Shown here: piece after piece, positions 54,668 through 63,728 of the stretch | Numbering within the stretch: position 1 is the first letter of the stretch | How the letters are laid out: every line of letters begins with the position of its first letter | Source of the DNA: GWE2-42-39 sp942493345 | GTDB lineage: Bacteria; Bacteroidota; Bacteroidia; Bacteroidales; Prolixibacteraceae | NCBI GenBank assembly: GCA_942493345.1 | Contig: OW818695.1 | Coordinates: forward strand, 2,294,001-2,358,000 | Length of the DNA stretch: 64,000 bases | Direction of reading: 5' to 3' | Notes under the pieces: generated by a model | Seen by the model: the letters and a program-made list of their open reading frames with translations, nothing else | Told to the model about the DNA's origin: nothing | The model's database searches: none | Position numbers and translations under genes: made by a program

Positions 54668-55378
54668 CTATTCCCCTTTTTTGAAAACCTTCAACACATC
54701 GACCGGCAGATTATAATAAACAGAATATGAAAAATCGAAGTTAAACCCATTTTCGGCTTTGCCGTAACCCGGGATAAAATAAACAGGGGGCATGTCAAAA
54801 TCTTTGTGGTTGAGTCCGATCTTTCCCCGAATTGACCAGCCAAGAAAAATATTGTGCAATACTTCGATGCGGGTTCCGAGTACAATTTCGGCCCAGTGGG
54901 CACTAAAGTTTTGCACCGGGAACCTGCCATTTGACTGTTCCCAGTAACTGGTACTGGTAAACGATTCGACCTGTTGTTTGGCAAGCGTAAAACCATATCT
55001 CAAGCCCATGTAAAGAATGTCTTTGTCTTTTTTGTGTTCGGCTACCAAAAAGTTATAATCGACCCCAAAACGGGAATAGCTGCCGGAACTACGGTAATCT
55101 AGTGATTCGCTGTTAATTTTCTGAGCTTCCCATCCTGTTTCGAAAACCGGAAACGTATTGGGGGCAACTTCCATGTCGAACGAAAGTTCGGAGCCATACC
55201 GGTCACCAATATTCCAAACATACTGAACGGGTCTTGTCAGATCATATCCCACCCGGATCCCTTTCATCCGGATAAAATTGTCGGTCCGGGGCGGCCGTTT
55301 TTGCATCTCCCTGTCTTCCTGGGAGAAACTAATTATTGGTAATAATATCAGTATTAATATTGATGATAATATTCTCAT
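54668..55378 (-). CDS. DUF6048-like secreted protein
   Basis: A signal peptide (MRILSSILILILLPIISFSQ) precedes a 216-residue beta-rich domain ending in a Bacteroidota outer-membrane-like pattern (GRFPVQNFSAHWAEIVLGTRIEVLHNIFLGWSIRGKIGL). It fits the DUF6048 family that commonly pairs with a DUF6452 lipoprotein. Its start overlaps that gene by 50 nt, so the two are probably coupled. Probably outer-membrane or periplasmic; function unknown. Confidence 0.75.
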   Translation of the reverse strand: MRILSSILILILLPIISFSQEDREMQKRPPRTDNFIRMKGIRVGYDLTRPVQYVWNIGDRYGSELSFDMEVAPNTFPVFETGWEAQKINSESLDYRSSGSYSRFGVDYNFLVAEHKKDKDILYMGLRYGFTLAKQQVESFTSTSYWEQSNGRFPVQNFSAHWAEIVLGTRIEVLHNIFLGWSIRGKIGLNHKDFDMPPVYFIPGYGKAENGFNFDFSYSVYYNLPVDVLKVFKKGE

Positions 55379-55796
55379 TCCATTCTTTGGTTACAGCGCT
55401 GTCTTTTACTTCAATAAAGTCAATTCTCCGGGAAGTATGCAAAATATCCAGAATCTTGAATTCGGGAAAAAATCCGGTTTCCATCGATTCGTAAATCAGT
55501 TTCGAGTCGGCAATGATCCGGATGGTGTCGGTCACCCCGTTCAGTGTAAATACATAGTCCGTAGAAGGAGTGTCATTCAGGGGAATTAAAATACTCCGGG
55601 TGGTATCTTTTTCAATCCAGGGAACCTCCATGCCAACCCCTGTGACGCTCACCACAACGTTGTCAATCAGTTCATCTTTATCGTCATCAGTGTAGCGGAG
55701 GGTGGCATTCAAAAAAGCTTTGGGCGGCGGGTTGAAAACATCCTCGCAGGCCGCAAATACAAAAAGTAAAGCAATAAGCTGAATAATTTTCTTCAT
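55329..55796 (-). CDS. DUF6452-like lipoprotein
   Basis: ATG 55796 gives MKKIIQLIALLFVFAAC with a lipobox. The 155-residue protein continues as DVFNPPPKAFLNATLRYTDDDK and then a beta-rich domain as in DUF6452 proteins. The longer frame upstream lacks the signal at its start. It pairs with the DUF6048-like gene, which overlaps its 3' end by 50 nt, an unusually long overlap. Confidence 0.78.
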   Translation of the reverse strand: MKKIIQLIALLFVFAACEDVFNPPPKAFLNATLRYTDDDKDELIDNVVVSVTGVGMEVPWIEKDTTRSILIPLNDTPSTDYVFTLNGVTDTIRIIADSKLIYESMETGFFPEFKILDILHTSRRIDFIEVKDSAVTKEWNENIIININTDIITNN

Positions 55797-55856
55797 ATTC
55801 AATTTCTCGATGGCGGTAAAGTTAACCATTTCAGTAATAAGGAAAGAAGGCTTTTT

Positions 55857-56825
55857 CTATTTGTTTACTTCTTTGTACCATTCCACAAAATTCTCGACTC
55901 CCTTCCGGAATGAATACTGCGGATTGTACCCCAGCAGCTTCTTTGCGTTGTCGATGTTGGCAAACGTAATGTCCACATCGCCGGCCTGCATGGGCAGTTG
56001 CCTGATGTTGGGAGCGATGCCGCAAACATCGTAAATTGTGGCAATCATGTCGCGCAGTTTCACCGGCTGGTTGTTGCCCAGATTGACGGTTTCGTACACA
56101 TTTTTATTCCTGAAAAGATAATCAGCGGCAGCAATGATTCCGGCTACTGTATCTTCATAATAAGTATAATCGCGGGCGGTACTTCCGTCTCCAAACATCG
56201 GGATTGGCTCGCCGTTCAGTATTAATTTGGTGAATTTATGAATGGCCAGGTCGGGACGTTGACGTGGCCCGAAAACTGTAAAAAAGCGCAGGTTGATAAT
56301 GTCGAGCCCATACAAGTTATGGTACGTGTAATTGATCAGCTCGCAGGCTTTTTTGGTGAAAGCATACGGCGAAATCGGGTTGCTCACGTCCATCTCTTCG
56401 TGAAACGGCGTTTCTTTGGTGTTGCCGTAAACCGATGATGACGAGGCAAAAGCCAGTTTCCGGATGCCCCGTTCTTTCATCAAATCAAGAATATTTTGAG
56501 TTGCAATAATATTGGCGCGGATGTACCCCTGCGGATCTTCGATGGATGGTCGCACCCCGGCTTTTCCGGCCAGATGAACGATCAGGTCGGTCGATTGATT
56601 TTCCAGTCCTTTTTTCAACTCGGCAGAATCGGCCAGATCGAGTTCAAGAAAAATGAATTCCGGAGAATTTTTCAGTTTTCCGAGGTTCCGGAGTTTGATG
56701 TTTTTATCGTAAAACGGGTCGAAATTGTCGATACCAATTACCCGGTTTCCCTGTTCAATCAATTTTTCTGAAAGATGTGAGCCGATGAACCCGGCGCATC
56801 CGGTGACTACTATATTTGCCATCAT
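55857..56825 (-). CDS. nucleotide-sugar epimerase (UDP-glucuronate 4-epimerase-like)
   Basis: A 322-residue short-chain dehydrogenase-type epimerase. NAD binding is in VVTGCAGFIGSHL; the catalytic Tyr-x-x-x-Lys is in SPYAFTKKACEL; sugar-binding segments are LRFFTVFGPRQRPDLAIHKF and FGDGSTARDYTYYEDTVAGI. The overall pattern is closest to UDP-glucuronate 4-epimerase, which supplies UDP-galacturonate for surface polysaccharide; GalE or related specificities cannot be excluded. It is followed 19 nt downstream by the LAB_N protein gene read in the same direction. Confidence 0.9.
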   Translation of the reverse strand: MMANIVVTGCAGFIGSHLSEKLIEQGNRVIGIDNFDPFYDKNIKLRNLGKLKNSPEFIFLELDLADSAELKKGLENQSTDLIVHLAGKAGVRPSIEDPQGYIRANIIATQNILDLMKERGIRKLAFASSSSVYGNTKETPFHEEMDVSNPISPYAFTKKACELINYTYHNLYGLDIINLRFFTVFGPRQRPDLAIHKFTKLILNGEPIPMFGDGSTARDYTYYEDTVAGIIAAADYLFRNKNVYETVNLGNNQPVKLRDMIATIYDVCGIAPNIRQLPMQAGDVDITFANIDNAKKLLGYNPQYSFRKGVENFVEWYKEVNK

Positions 56826-56844
56826 TCATATTTTTATACTGAAT

Positions 56845-57534
56845 TCATTTGATTCTTTTCGAAACCGCATGAACCAGCCTGTTCGCGAACGGAATGTTGA
56901 TTTTACTGAATAAACTTTTCTTGTTCTGAAGGATTAGCATGTTGCGCAGGTAAATAAACATGCTTAACGAGTGGGCTGCAAACAAAACCGGGTCGAGCCT
57001 GAAAACAGCATATATAACATTCATCGTCGAGCCGACAATGCTGATTATCCAAAAGCCCATCGGGAGCAGTGATTTGTTCCTGTTTTCGGAATATACCCAT
57101 TGGTAAAAGAAACGTGATATAAATACAATTTGGGCAACGATTCCCCAGATCATCAGGAAAAGGGGATTATCTTCGTTTTTCAGAAACGTGTCGATTGTAT
57201 AGCTGGTCTGGGTGAAAAGAAAAAATATGATGACCGGCGGTGTAATAAAAGCAATTAGCCGGAGTGCAAACGGCATGGTTTTCCATGCGTTATTCAGTTG
57301 CAGGTTGCGGATGTAGATGAAATAAACCAGCAGTTGCCCGATTACAATAGCCGCATCGTTGCGCAGGATGCCGTAAATTAACATACAAACCGATGCGACC
57401 AGGCTGATTTGCCAGAATATATTGGGCGAAATAACTTTTCCTTCGTGTTCGGATTTAAACCACTGGGCAATGGTTCGTGCAAAAAACAATGCTTGGGCCA
57501 AAAACCCGATGCCAAAGATTAAAATGTTCTCCAT
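56845..57534 (-). CDS. LAB_N-domain membrane protein
   Basis: ATG 57534 gives MENILIFGIGFLAQALFFARTIAQWFKSEHEGKVI, a lipid A biosynthesis N-terminal (LAB_N) start; the longer frame adds an unrelated peptide. The 229-residue protein has two LAB_N-like repeats, each with three membrane helices (second: FLMIWGIVAQIVFISRFFYQWVYSENRNKS). LAB_N domains belong to lipid A or glycolipid-modifying proteins. It precedes the epimerase gene on the same strand, supporting an envelope sugar/lipid role. Confidence 0.85.
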   Translation of the reverse strand: MENILIFGIGFLAQALFFARTIAQWFKSEHEGKVISPNIFWQISLVASVCMLIYGILRNDAAIVIGQLLVYFIYIRNLQLNNAWKTMPFALRLIAFITPPVIIFFLFTQTSYTIDTFLKNEDNPLFLMIWGIVAQIVFISRFFYQWVYSENRNKSLLPMGFWIISIVGSTMNVIYAVFRLDPVLFAAHSLSMFIYLRNMLILQNKKSLFSKINIPFANRLVHAVSKRIK

Positions 57535-57843
57535 GAACTTGTATAAATGAATGGGCAAAGATAAGAAAGTTGCAGAATGTCGAATGGTTTTTTTGAGAGA
57601 TAGAGGTTAAATACAATTCGGAACCGATGTCTGATTTCAGAAAATTGCGTAATTGCTAAATGGTTGAATTGTTAATGAAGCAAACGATTCCCGGCGGCTG
57701 GCTGTTTCCTTCGGTTTTCCTTGTTTCTGATTCGATATTTATTGAAAAATTGCAAGTCACCTGAAACTTTTCCTGTTTCCTGTGACTGAATCCTCAAAAC
57801 TCTTTCCCCGGCTGTTTTTTTGGAATTTGGAAATTTCTCCGCT
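57535..57843. other. 309-nt intergenic region
   Basis: No gene is seen. The middle includes a TGGTTGAATTGTTAATG fragment related to the direct repeats near 42.6 kb. It is otherwise AT-rich with no clear hairpin. It separates the LAB_N gene start from the response regulator stop. Confidence 0.4.
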
Positions 57844-58551
57844 CTATATTTGAATATTGTTCCGTTCCAGGAATTTGCTGAATTCTTCGTGATAAAATTC
57901 GCTGATTGGTATCTTGTTTTTTCCGATGGTCACGTGGTTTTTGCCCAGCGCATCAATCTTTTCCAACGAAATAATAAACGACCGATGGACTCGCATAAAT
58001 TTATTGGAAGGAAGTTCTTCCATGATGGTTTTCATGCTTTTGTGCGCCACGACATTGGTCCCGTCGCTTTTCTTGATGATCAGGTAATCTTTCAGCCCTT
58101 CGATGAATAAGATGTCGTTAAAATTTACCTTTTCCAGTTGGTAATTGGCTTTCACGAAAAAGTAGTCGGGGTTTCCGTTTGCACTTTTGTTCCGGGCATC
58201 AATCAGTTCCTTGGCACGAATCACGGCCTGCATGAACCGATCGAACAGAAAGGGTTTCAGCAAATAGTCGGCTGCGCGCAGGTTGAAACCTTCCAGCGCG
58301 TATTCCGAATAGGCTGTTGTGAAAATTACCTGGGGCTTTTTTTCAAGGCTATTCAGAAATTCGATGCCGGTAATGTCGGGCATTTGAATATCCAGAAAAA
58401 TCAAATCTATTTCTTCTTTCTGAAGATATTCAAAAGCCTTGAAAGCGCTGGTAAATCGTTCTTTCAAATCTAAAAACGGAACCCGCCGGGCAAAATCGCA
58501 GACAATGTCAAGCGCCAGTGGTTCATCGTCAATCGCAACACATTTAATCAT
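57844..58551 (-). CDS. LytTR-family response regulator
   Basis: A 235-residue response regulator: receiver domain with phospho-acceptor Asp54 (DLIFLDIQMPDITG), acidic pocket DDEPLALD, and conserved Thr/Lys (TTAYSEYAL, LLKPF), then a C-terminal LytTR DNA-binding domain (about 140-235, LEKVNFNDILFIEGLKDYLIIKK). Its ATG overlaps the TGA of the histidine kinase gene by 4 nt, so they form a pair. LytTR systems in Bacteroidota control envelope or stress genes; the target is unknown. Confidence 0.93.
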   Translation of the reverse strand: MIKCVAIDDEPLALDIVCDFARRVPFLDLKERFTSAFKAFEYLQKEEIDLIFLDIQMPDITGIEFLNSLEKKPQVIFTTAYSEYALEGFNLRAADYLLKPFLFDRFMQAVIRAKELIDARNKSANGNPDYFFVKANYQLEKVNFNDILFIEGLKDYLIIKKSDGTNVVAHKSMKTIMEELPSNKFMRVHRSFIISLEKIDALGKNHVTIGKNKIPISEFYHEEFSKFLERNNIQI

Positions 58552-59600
58552 TGTCCAAGTTTTAAACTGAAGTCAACAATGTACTGTTTCCCTTCTTCCT
58601 TAATGTTCAGGCTATAGGAACCAGGATACCGTAAGATAAGACGTTTTTTTAGATTTTCGAGTCCAAAACCCGAGCTTTCTGTTTTTTTCTTCTGAAAAAT
58701 CCGGTTGCTGGTATGCAGGTTCAGGCGTTTATCGTGATCGTCGATGCGGATAATAATTTCCGAAGGATCTTTGTAACTGATACCGTGTTTGAAGGTGTTT
58801 TCGATGATCGGGATCAACAACATGGGTTCAATTTCCGCGAATTTATTCTGAACATCTACTTCGAAATTAATGCTCATATCGCTTGCCAGCCGCAGTTTCT
58901 GAAGTTCAATAAAATTCTCAATGTAATTGAGTTCTTCCGAAAGGGTAACAAATTCCTTGTTGGCTTGGTAAATCATATATCGCAGCAGTTCCGATAGTTT
59001 CACTACGGCAAGCGGCGCGCTTTCCGACTGCTGTACAGTAAGCGAATAAATACTGTTCAGCGAATTGAAAAGGAAATGCGGGCTGACCTGCGATTTCAGG
59101 AGCGAAAGTTCGGCTGCCAGACGCTCTTTTTGTGCCAGGTCTTTTTGTTTCTCTTCCAGCCTCCAACGCTGATAAACCTTCCAGCCGGTACCTACTGCAA
59201 AGAAAAATATGATCTGACCAACATTCCGGAATATTCCACGCATTGAAATATGATACCCGCGTTCAATAATCCGGTTCCGGAATTCCCCGAAACCACCACT
59301 CGTTTCAGAAAAAAAGTTTTTAAGAACTACTACATCAATTGCCGGCTGAATGATGGTATAAGCGGTAAATAAAGCGAGCGTTGAAGTAATGAACCACCCT
59401 AATTTTTTATTCTCCAGCAATTTTGGAATCACCAGGTAAATATTCAGGTAGAAATAAACCACCAGCAATACGATTTCCTTGTTCCGTAAAACAAAACGGG
59501 CCCAATCGAATTCCTGTTCCATTGTGATATTGGGAAGAAAAAGATAAATTGCCCAGGCAAGAATGTGCAATAGTATGATGAAAACCTGCTTTTTAGTCAT
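58548..59600 (-). CDS. LytS-type sensor histidine kinase
   Basis: A 350-residue His_kinase-family sensor with four membrane helices (residues ~5-150) followed by the His box LKSQVSPHFLFNSLNSIYSL, the N box LIPIIENTFKHGI and the G box SGFGLENLKKRL. The lack of a periplasmic domain suggests it senses membrane state. It is read just before the response regulator with a 4-nt overlap. Confidence 0.92.
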   Translation of the reverse strand: MTKKQVFIILLHILAWAIYLFLPNITMEQEFDWARFVLRNKEIVLLVVYFYLNIYLVIPKLLENKKLGWFITSTLALFTAYTIIQPAIDVVVLKNFFSETSGGFGEFRNRIIERGYHISMRGIFRNVGQIIFFFAVGTGWKVYQRWRLEEKQKDLAQKERLAAELSLLKSQVSPHFLFNSLNSIYSLTVQQSESAPLAVVKLSELLRYMIYQANKEFVTLSEELNYIENFIELQKLRLASDMSINFEVDVQNKFAEIEPMLLIPIIENTFKHGISYKDPSEIIIRIDDHDKRLNLHTSNRIFQKKKTESSGFGLENLKKRLILRYPGSYSLNIKEEGKQYIVDFSLKLGQ

Positions 59601-59959
59601 GTTGAAACGCTGTAAGTTTCAGAAATAAATATCATATCGTATTTGTATAAAGGACTATAGGTCAACAAAAACTGAAATCATCATATAGTCAATTATAAGT
59701 AATCAATTACATAGGTACTTTTTTGTGTAAAGATAAAAGTAGTTTTATGTTGCCGCAAATGAAAAAAATATAGATGAACCAGCCGAAAGATTAGACGGTT
59801 CGGGAATCTTTTCCGGTAATAAATATCAGGATAACGTTAAAAAATAAAAGGCCGCAGGGCTGAACTCCCCGCAGATAGGAATGGTATCAAAAATTGAATA
59901 TCTTTGCGGAAATTTGAAAATAGAGCAAAGTAGTAGCGAATTAATTGATAAAAAGTTAC
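59601..59959. other. 359-nt upstream region of lepA
   Basis: No gene is seen. TATCTTTG (59899-59906) is a perfect -7 element for lepA, about 54 nt before the ATG, but without a correctly spaced -33 TTG. The kinase-side half is AT-rich and may hold its promoter. Confidence 0.5.
59899..59906 (+). promoter_or_regulatory. lepA -7 promoter element
   Basis: TATCTTTG is a full TAnnTTTG match on the plus strand with a predicted start near 59913. No convincing -33 TTG is seen 19-21 nt upstream. Confidence 0.5.
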
Positions 59960-61747
59960 ATGAAGAACATTCGAAATTTCTGTATCATTGCCCACATTGA
60001 CCACGGGAAAAGCACCTTGGCCGACCGCTTGCTGGAAATTACCAAAACGGTAAACGAACGTGATATGACGGAACAGGTTCTCGATGACATGGAGTTGGAA
60101 AAGGAGAGGGGCATCACCATTAAAAGCCATGCCATCCAGATGGATTATGAACTGAATGGCGAAAAGTACGTGCTGAACCTGATCGATACCCCCGGACATG
60201 TCGACTTTTCGTATGAAGTTTCGCGTTCGATTGCTGCCTGCGAAGGCGCTTTGCTGATTATTGATTCGACGCAGGGCATTCAGGCGCAGACCATCTCGAA
60301 CCTGTACCTGGCCATTGAACACGACCTTGAAATTATTCCGGTACTCAATAAAATGGACCTTCCGAATGCCATGCCCGAAGTGGTGGAAGATCAGATCATC
60401 GACCTGATCGGGTGCAAACATTCCGATATTATCCGTGCCAGCGGCAAAACCGGCGAAGGCATTGAAGAAATTCTTCGGCGGATTGTTGAAGTCATTCCGG
60501 CGCCCAAAGGCGATACGGAAGCGCCGTTGCAGGCGCTGATTTTTGATTCGGTTTTTAACTCGTTTCGCGGGGTGATTGCCTATTTTAAAATTGTGAATGG
60601 CTCGATCAGCAAAGGTGATAAAGTGAAGTTTGTAAATACAAAATGCGAATACGAAGCCGACGAAGTGGGCGTGTTGCGGTTGGATATGGAACCCCGCAAA
60701 ACCCTGTATGCAGGCGATGTGGGTTATATTATTTCAGGAATAAAAACAGCGAAGGAAGTAAAAGTGGGCGATACCATTACCCACAAAGAACGTCCGTGCC
60801 AAAATATTATTGAAGGTTTCGAGGAAGTAAAACCGATGGTGTTTGCCGGTGTTTACCCGATTGAGGCCGAAGATTATGAAGACCTGCGCGCCTCGATGGA
60901 AAAACTCCAGTTGAACGACGCTTCGCTCACGTTTGAGCCGGAATCGTCGGCTGCGCTGGGCTTTGGCTTCCGTTGCGGATTCCTCGGCATGTTGCACATG
61001 GACATCATCCAGGAACGGCTCGACCGCGAATTCGATATGAACGTGATTACCACGGTTCCCAACGTTTCGTACATGGTCCACCTCACCGACGGGAATACCC
61101 AGTTGGTTTACAACCCCTCGGGAATGCCGGTACTGAATGTAATCAGCGAGATCGACGAACCGTATATCCGGGCGCAGGTAATTACCAAATCGGAATTCAT
61201 TGGCCAGGTGATGACCCTTTGCCTCGACAAACGCGGAACATTGGTAAAACAGGAATACCTGACCGCCGACCGTGCCGAACTGACATTCGATATGCCGCTG
61301 GGCGAAATTGTATTCGATTTTTACGATAAACTGAAATCTATTTCGAAAGGATACGCTTCGTTCGACTACCACCAAACAGGTTACCGTCCGGCAAAACTGG
61401 TGCGTCTCGACATTTTGCTGAACGGAGAAATGGTGGATGCCCTTTCAACCCTGATACACTTCGATAATGCCTATAATTTTGGCCGCCGCATGTGCGAAAA
61501 GCTGAAGGAACTGATTCCGCGCCAGCAGTTCGATATTGCCATTCAGGCTGCCATTGGCGCAAAAATTATTGCCCGCGAAACCATTAAAGCCGTGCGCAAA
61601 GACGTTACCGCCAAATGTTATGGTGGCGACATTACCCGTAAACGCAAACTGCTGGAAAAGCAGAAAAAGGGTAAAAAGCGCATGAAGCAGATCGGTAATG
61701 TGGAAGTCCCGCAAAAGGCATTTATGGCAGTGTTGAAGCTGGATTAA
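59960..61747 (+). CDS. lepA: elongation factor 4 (LepA)
   Basis: LepA is a ribosome-bound GTPase that can back-translocate or remodel stalled ribosomes. ATG 59960 gives [26 protein letters not shown], the family start; a longer frame adds five residues. G1 (AHIDHGKST), G3 (DTPGHVDF) and G4 (NKMD) are present, and the C-terminal LepA-specific domain with the basic tail ([20 protein letters not shown]) closes the 595-residue protein. Confidence 0.98.
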   Translation: MKNIRNFCIIAHIDHGKSTLADRLLEITKTVNERDMTEQVLDDMELEKERGITIKSHAIQMDYELNGEKYVLNLIDTPGHVDFSYEVSRSIAACEGALLIIDSTQGIQAQTISNLYLAIEHDLEIIPVLNKMDLPNAMPEVVEDQIIDLIGCKHSDIIRASGKTGEGIEEILRRIVEVIPAPKGDTEAPLQALIFDSVFNSFRGVIAYFKIVNGSISKGDKVKFVNTKCEYEADEVGVLRLDMEPRKTLYAGDVGYIISGIKTAKEVKVGDTITHKERPCQNIIEGFEEVKPMVFAGVYPIEAEDYEDLRASMEKLQLNDASLTFEPESSAALGFGFRCGFLGMLHMDIIQERLDREFDMNVITTVPNVSYMVHLTDGNTQLVYNPSGMPVLNVISEIDEPYIRAQVITKSEFIGQVMTLCLDKRGTLVKQEYLTADRAELTFDMPLGEIVFDFYDKLKSISKGYASFDYHQTGYRPAKLVRLDILLNGEMVDALSTLIHFDNAYNFGRRMCEKLKELIPRQQFDIAIQAAIGAKIIARETIKAVRKDVTAKCYGGDITRKRKLLEKQKKGKKRMKQIGNVEVPQKAFMAVLKLD

Positions 61748-61764
61748 ACTTGCTGCAATAATCG

Positions 61765-62064
61765 CTATTTAAATTTTAAATCATCAGGATTTTGTCGACA
61801 GTCCCAAAGCGTATGCACAATTATTCTTTCACCATCGAATTCATAGAAAAGTATGAAATCGTCAACTATTAGTCCTCGAACAGATTCAATTTCTGTCTTT
61901 ATACCAATTTCAGGCTGCTTTGTGAGAATGGATAGTTCTTTCTTGAATCTTTGGTATAGCTTGATAGAGTATGTCTTGCTTTTATTTCGTTGAGCATAAT
62001 ACTCCATTATTTCAAAGATTTTTCTATTCGCTCTGCCTGACCAAATTATCTTGCGTTTGCCCAT
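61765..62064 (-). CDS. ParE/RelE-superfamily toxin
   Basis: A 99-residue toxin of the RelE/ParE fold: KIIWSGRANRKIFEIMEYYAQRNKSKTYSIKLYQRF, PEIGIKTEIESVRGLIVDDFILFYEFDGERIIVHTLWDCRQNPDDL, the last part being the typical C-terminal strand-and-Arg motif. Members inhibit translation or DNA gyrase. Its start overlaps the antitoxin's end by 19 nt. It is AT-rich relative to lepA. Confidence 0.88.
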   Translation of the reverse strand: MGKRKIIWSGRANRKIFEIMEYYAQRNKSKTYSIKLYQRFKKELSILTKQPEIGIKTEIESVRGLIVDDFILFYEFDGERIIVHTLWDCRQNPDDLKFK

Positions 62065-62282
62065 CTTGCAACTTCTTTGTCAAGACTTTCATGCTCAATA
62101 AATTGCCCTTGTTCAATCTCTTTCTTTGACTCCATGATTTCCCTTCTTTGCTCTGGAGTAAGCAAAAGCACTTCTGTGTCGGTTTTGGAGTCAAGAATAG
62201 TCTTAACGGCCTTGAGAAAGGAAACATCATTTATTTCTGTTATCCTATGAATCAAGAGTCTCTTTAATTCAGTTGTTGTCAT
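62046..62282 (-). CDS. antitoxin of the ParE-type pair
   Basis: ATG 62282 gives a 78-residue protein (MTTTELKRLLIHRITEINDVSFL...) with a helical N-terminus and an acidic C-terminal tail, the arrangement of antitoxins that wrap a RelE/ParE partner. The longer frame upstream is less likely. It precedes the toxin with a 19-nt overlap, so the two are made together. Confidence 0.8.
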   Translation of the reverse strand: MTTTELKRLLIHRITEINDVSFLKAVKTILDSKTDTEVLLLTPEQRREIMESKKEIEQGQFIEHESLDKEVARWANAR

Positions 62283-62407
62283 AACTATCCTTTTTAATCT
62301 CCTCAAAAGTACAAAATATTTTGCTCCAAGGAATGTTCTGTTTTCGTCATGCAATTATTGCTAACGGATTGCGCGTGTTAGCGGTTCGGCTCTTATTCTG
62401 TCTGCAT

Positions 62408-62980
62408 TTATTTTTTGTTTAGAAATTTGAATATATTGTTGATATTAACTCCAATTCCTGCAAAATTAGGTTCTAAAATTATTGTATCGTTCAATATTTT
62501 TCCAACTCCACTTTTCAATTCTTTTTTCACTTTAAAGTCTTTAATTTCCTTTTTATCTTTGATGTCTTGGAAAACTTTTTCTATAAGTTTAAGTACATCT
62601 TGAGGTGTCTTACAAACTTTCCCAATTTCAATAAAAACCAATTTGTCTTCAGGAATTTTTCCGCCATGTAATTGTTTATCATTCCCGTCCAAAAAGTATT
62701 TTGGATGAATTGTAGTAATCATCAATGCTGGAAGTAATTCTTTCGGGTCTATTCCATTAATAGATTCCCACGACATTAATTCTGAATAAAAATGACTTTC
62801 AGGTATTCCTTGAATGGCGACAGCATCATTTTCAGCGGCAAACTTTGCAATTTTATCAAAGCTATTGCGTAAAGCGTTGCTAACTGGCTCGTCCCAATTA
62901 TAATAATCAAGAATGTATAAGTAATAATTCCTTTCTACATTTTCAGGAATTGCAGCAATTGTGCTAATTTTTAGTCCCAT
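62408..62980 (-). CDS. hypothetical protein, 190 aa, AT-rich islet
   Basis: A soluble 190-residue protein without signal or membrane helix; it has alternating helix and strand patterns and a Lys-rich middle (VFQDIKDKKEIKDFKVKKELKSG). It does not match a family I recognise. It lies 125 nt upstream of the antitoxin on the same strand and shares its AT-rich codon use, so it may have arrived with the toxin-antitoxin pair. Confidence 0.6.
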   Translation of the reverse strand: MGLKISTIAAIPENVERNYYLYILDYYNWDEPVSNALRNSFDKIAKFAAENDAVAIQGIPESHFYSELMSWESINGIDPKELLPALMITTIHPKYFLDGNDKQLHGGKIPEDKLVFIEIGKVCKTPQDVLKLIEKVFQDIKDKKEIKDFKVKKELKSGVGKILNDTIILEPNFAGIGVNINNIFKFLNKK

Positions 62981-63241
62981 AGTTTCATTTTTTCGTTTTT
63001 AAGCTGACCGCTACTAAAGGTATATAATCACCTGCGTTTATTTCTGTCTTGTCATCATTAGAACAGCGCTTGTTTCTTCATCCCCGGTAGCCAAGCAAAA
63101 GTGAAAAATAAACGTATCTGCAATTTATAATTATTTAGCAAAAGATCATATCGTTTGGTGAAAAGATTTGAAAATTAGTTGGATGGGAAAATTGCAAAAC
63201 GCACTGAAGGAACAGCCGGGGGCTTTCCGGTATTGGTAGAG

Positions 63242-63300
63242 ATTCCGGCCTGCGCCGGAATGACAAAAGAAAAGAAGAAATGACGGGAAAGGGAGGAAAA
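63242..63300. repeat. REP-like palindrome, copy 1 (GATTCCGGCCTGCGCCGGAAT type)
   Basis: ATTCCGGC (63242-63249) pairs perfectly with GCCGGAAT (63254-63261). The following ~40 nt (GACAAAAGAAAAGAAG..ATGACGGGAAAG) recur after the copy at 63453. Confidence 0.7.
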
Positions 63301-63452
63301 ATGACGAAAATATGGGGCTGTTGCTATGTGTTCCTATGTGTCTATGTGGTTCACCGGCTGTTGACCACCTCCCCCTTCGGGTACTCTCTGTCTGCCGTCA
63401 TGCAGGCTCCTAAAAAAGGAGGAGAATTTTTGGTATGGTGATTTGCGGAGAG

Positions 63453-63513
63453 ATCCCGGCCTTCGCCGGAATGACAAAAAGAAAAGAGGAATGACGGAAG
63501 AAAGAGGCTGTTT
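63453..63513. repeat. REP-like palindrome, copy 2
   Basis: ATCCCGGC (63453-63460) pairs with GCCGGAAT (63465-63472) with one mismatch, then GACAAAAAGAAAAGAGG..ATGACGGAAGAAAG, matching copy 1 over about 60 nt. Confidence 0.7.
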
Positions 63514-63568
63514 CTTCAAAATTGGATATTCAATATTTTTATTGGATATTATTTCCTAAACCAAGTAA

Positions 63569-63600
63569 AAGCGCCGGGTCTGATTACAAACCTGGCGCTT
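63569..63600 (-). terminator. sppA intrinsic terminator
   Basis: AAGCGCCGGGT (63569-63579) pairs with ACCTGGCGCTT (63590-63600) with one mismatch; on the minus strand it ends in a short T-run. It lies ~130 nt past the sppA stop, leaving the tandem palindromes inside the 3' untranslated region. Confidence 0.7.
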
Positions 63601-63623
63601 CCTTATAAAATTTTTATACCTTC

Positions 63624-63712
63624 CTTCTCCACACATCTTGGGAAACCTTCCCATGCATCGTGGGAGCCTTTCCCATGCACCGTGTAAGCGCTTCCCACAC
63701 ATCTTGGGAAGC
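63624..63712. repeat. tandem of four 22-23-nt palindromic units
   Basis: Units begin at 63624, 63647, 63669 and 63691. Each resembles CTTCCCAYRCATCTTGGGAARC and is itself an imperfect palindrome (TTCCCA...TGGGAA). Units 1 and 4 share ACACATCTTGGGAA exactly; units 2 and 3 vary. It follows the sppA stop directly. Confidence 0.75.
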
Positions 63713-63728
63713 AGTGGCTCATTTTTTC

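Larger units (their letters stand above)
62981..63728. other. 748-nt non-coding region rich in palindromic repeats
   Basis: No gene is seen. The region contains two copies of an ATTCCGGC/GCCGGAAT palindrome (63242 and 63453), the sppA terminator (63569-63600) and a tandem of four 22-23-nt palindromes (63624-63712), each listed separately. It separates the 190-residue gene from sppA. Confidence 0.6.
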
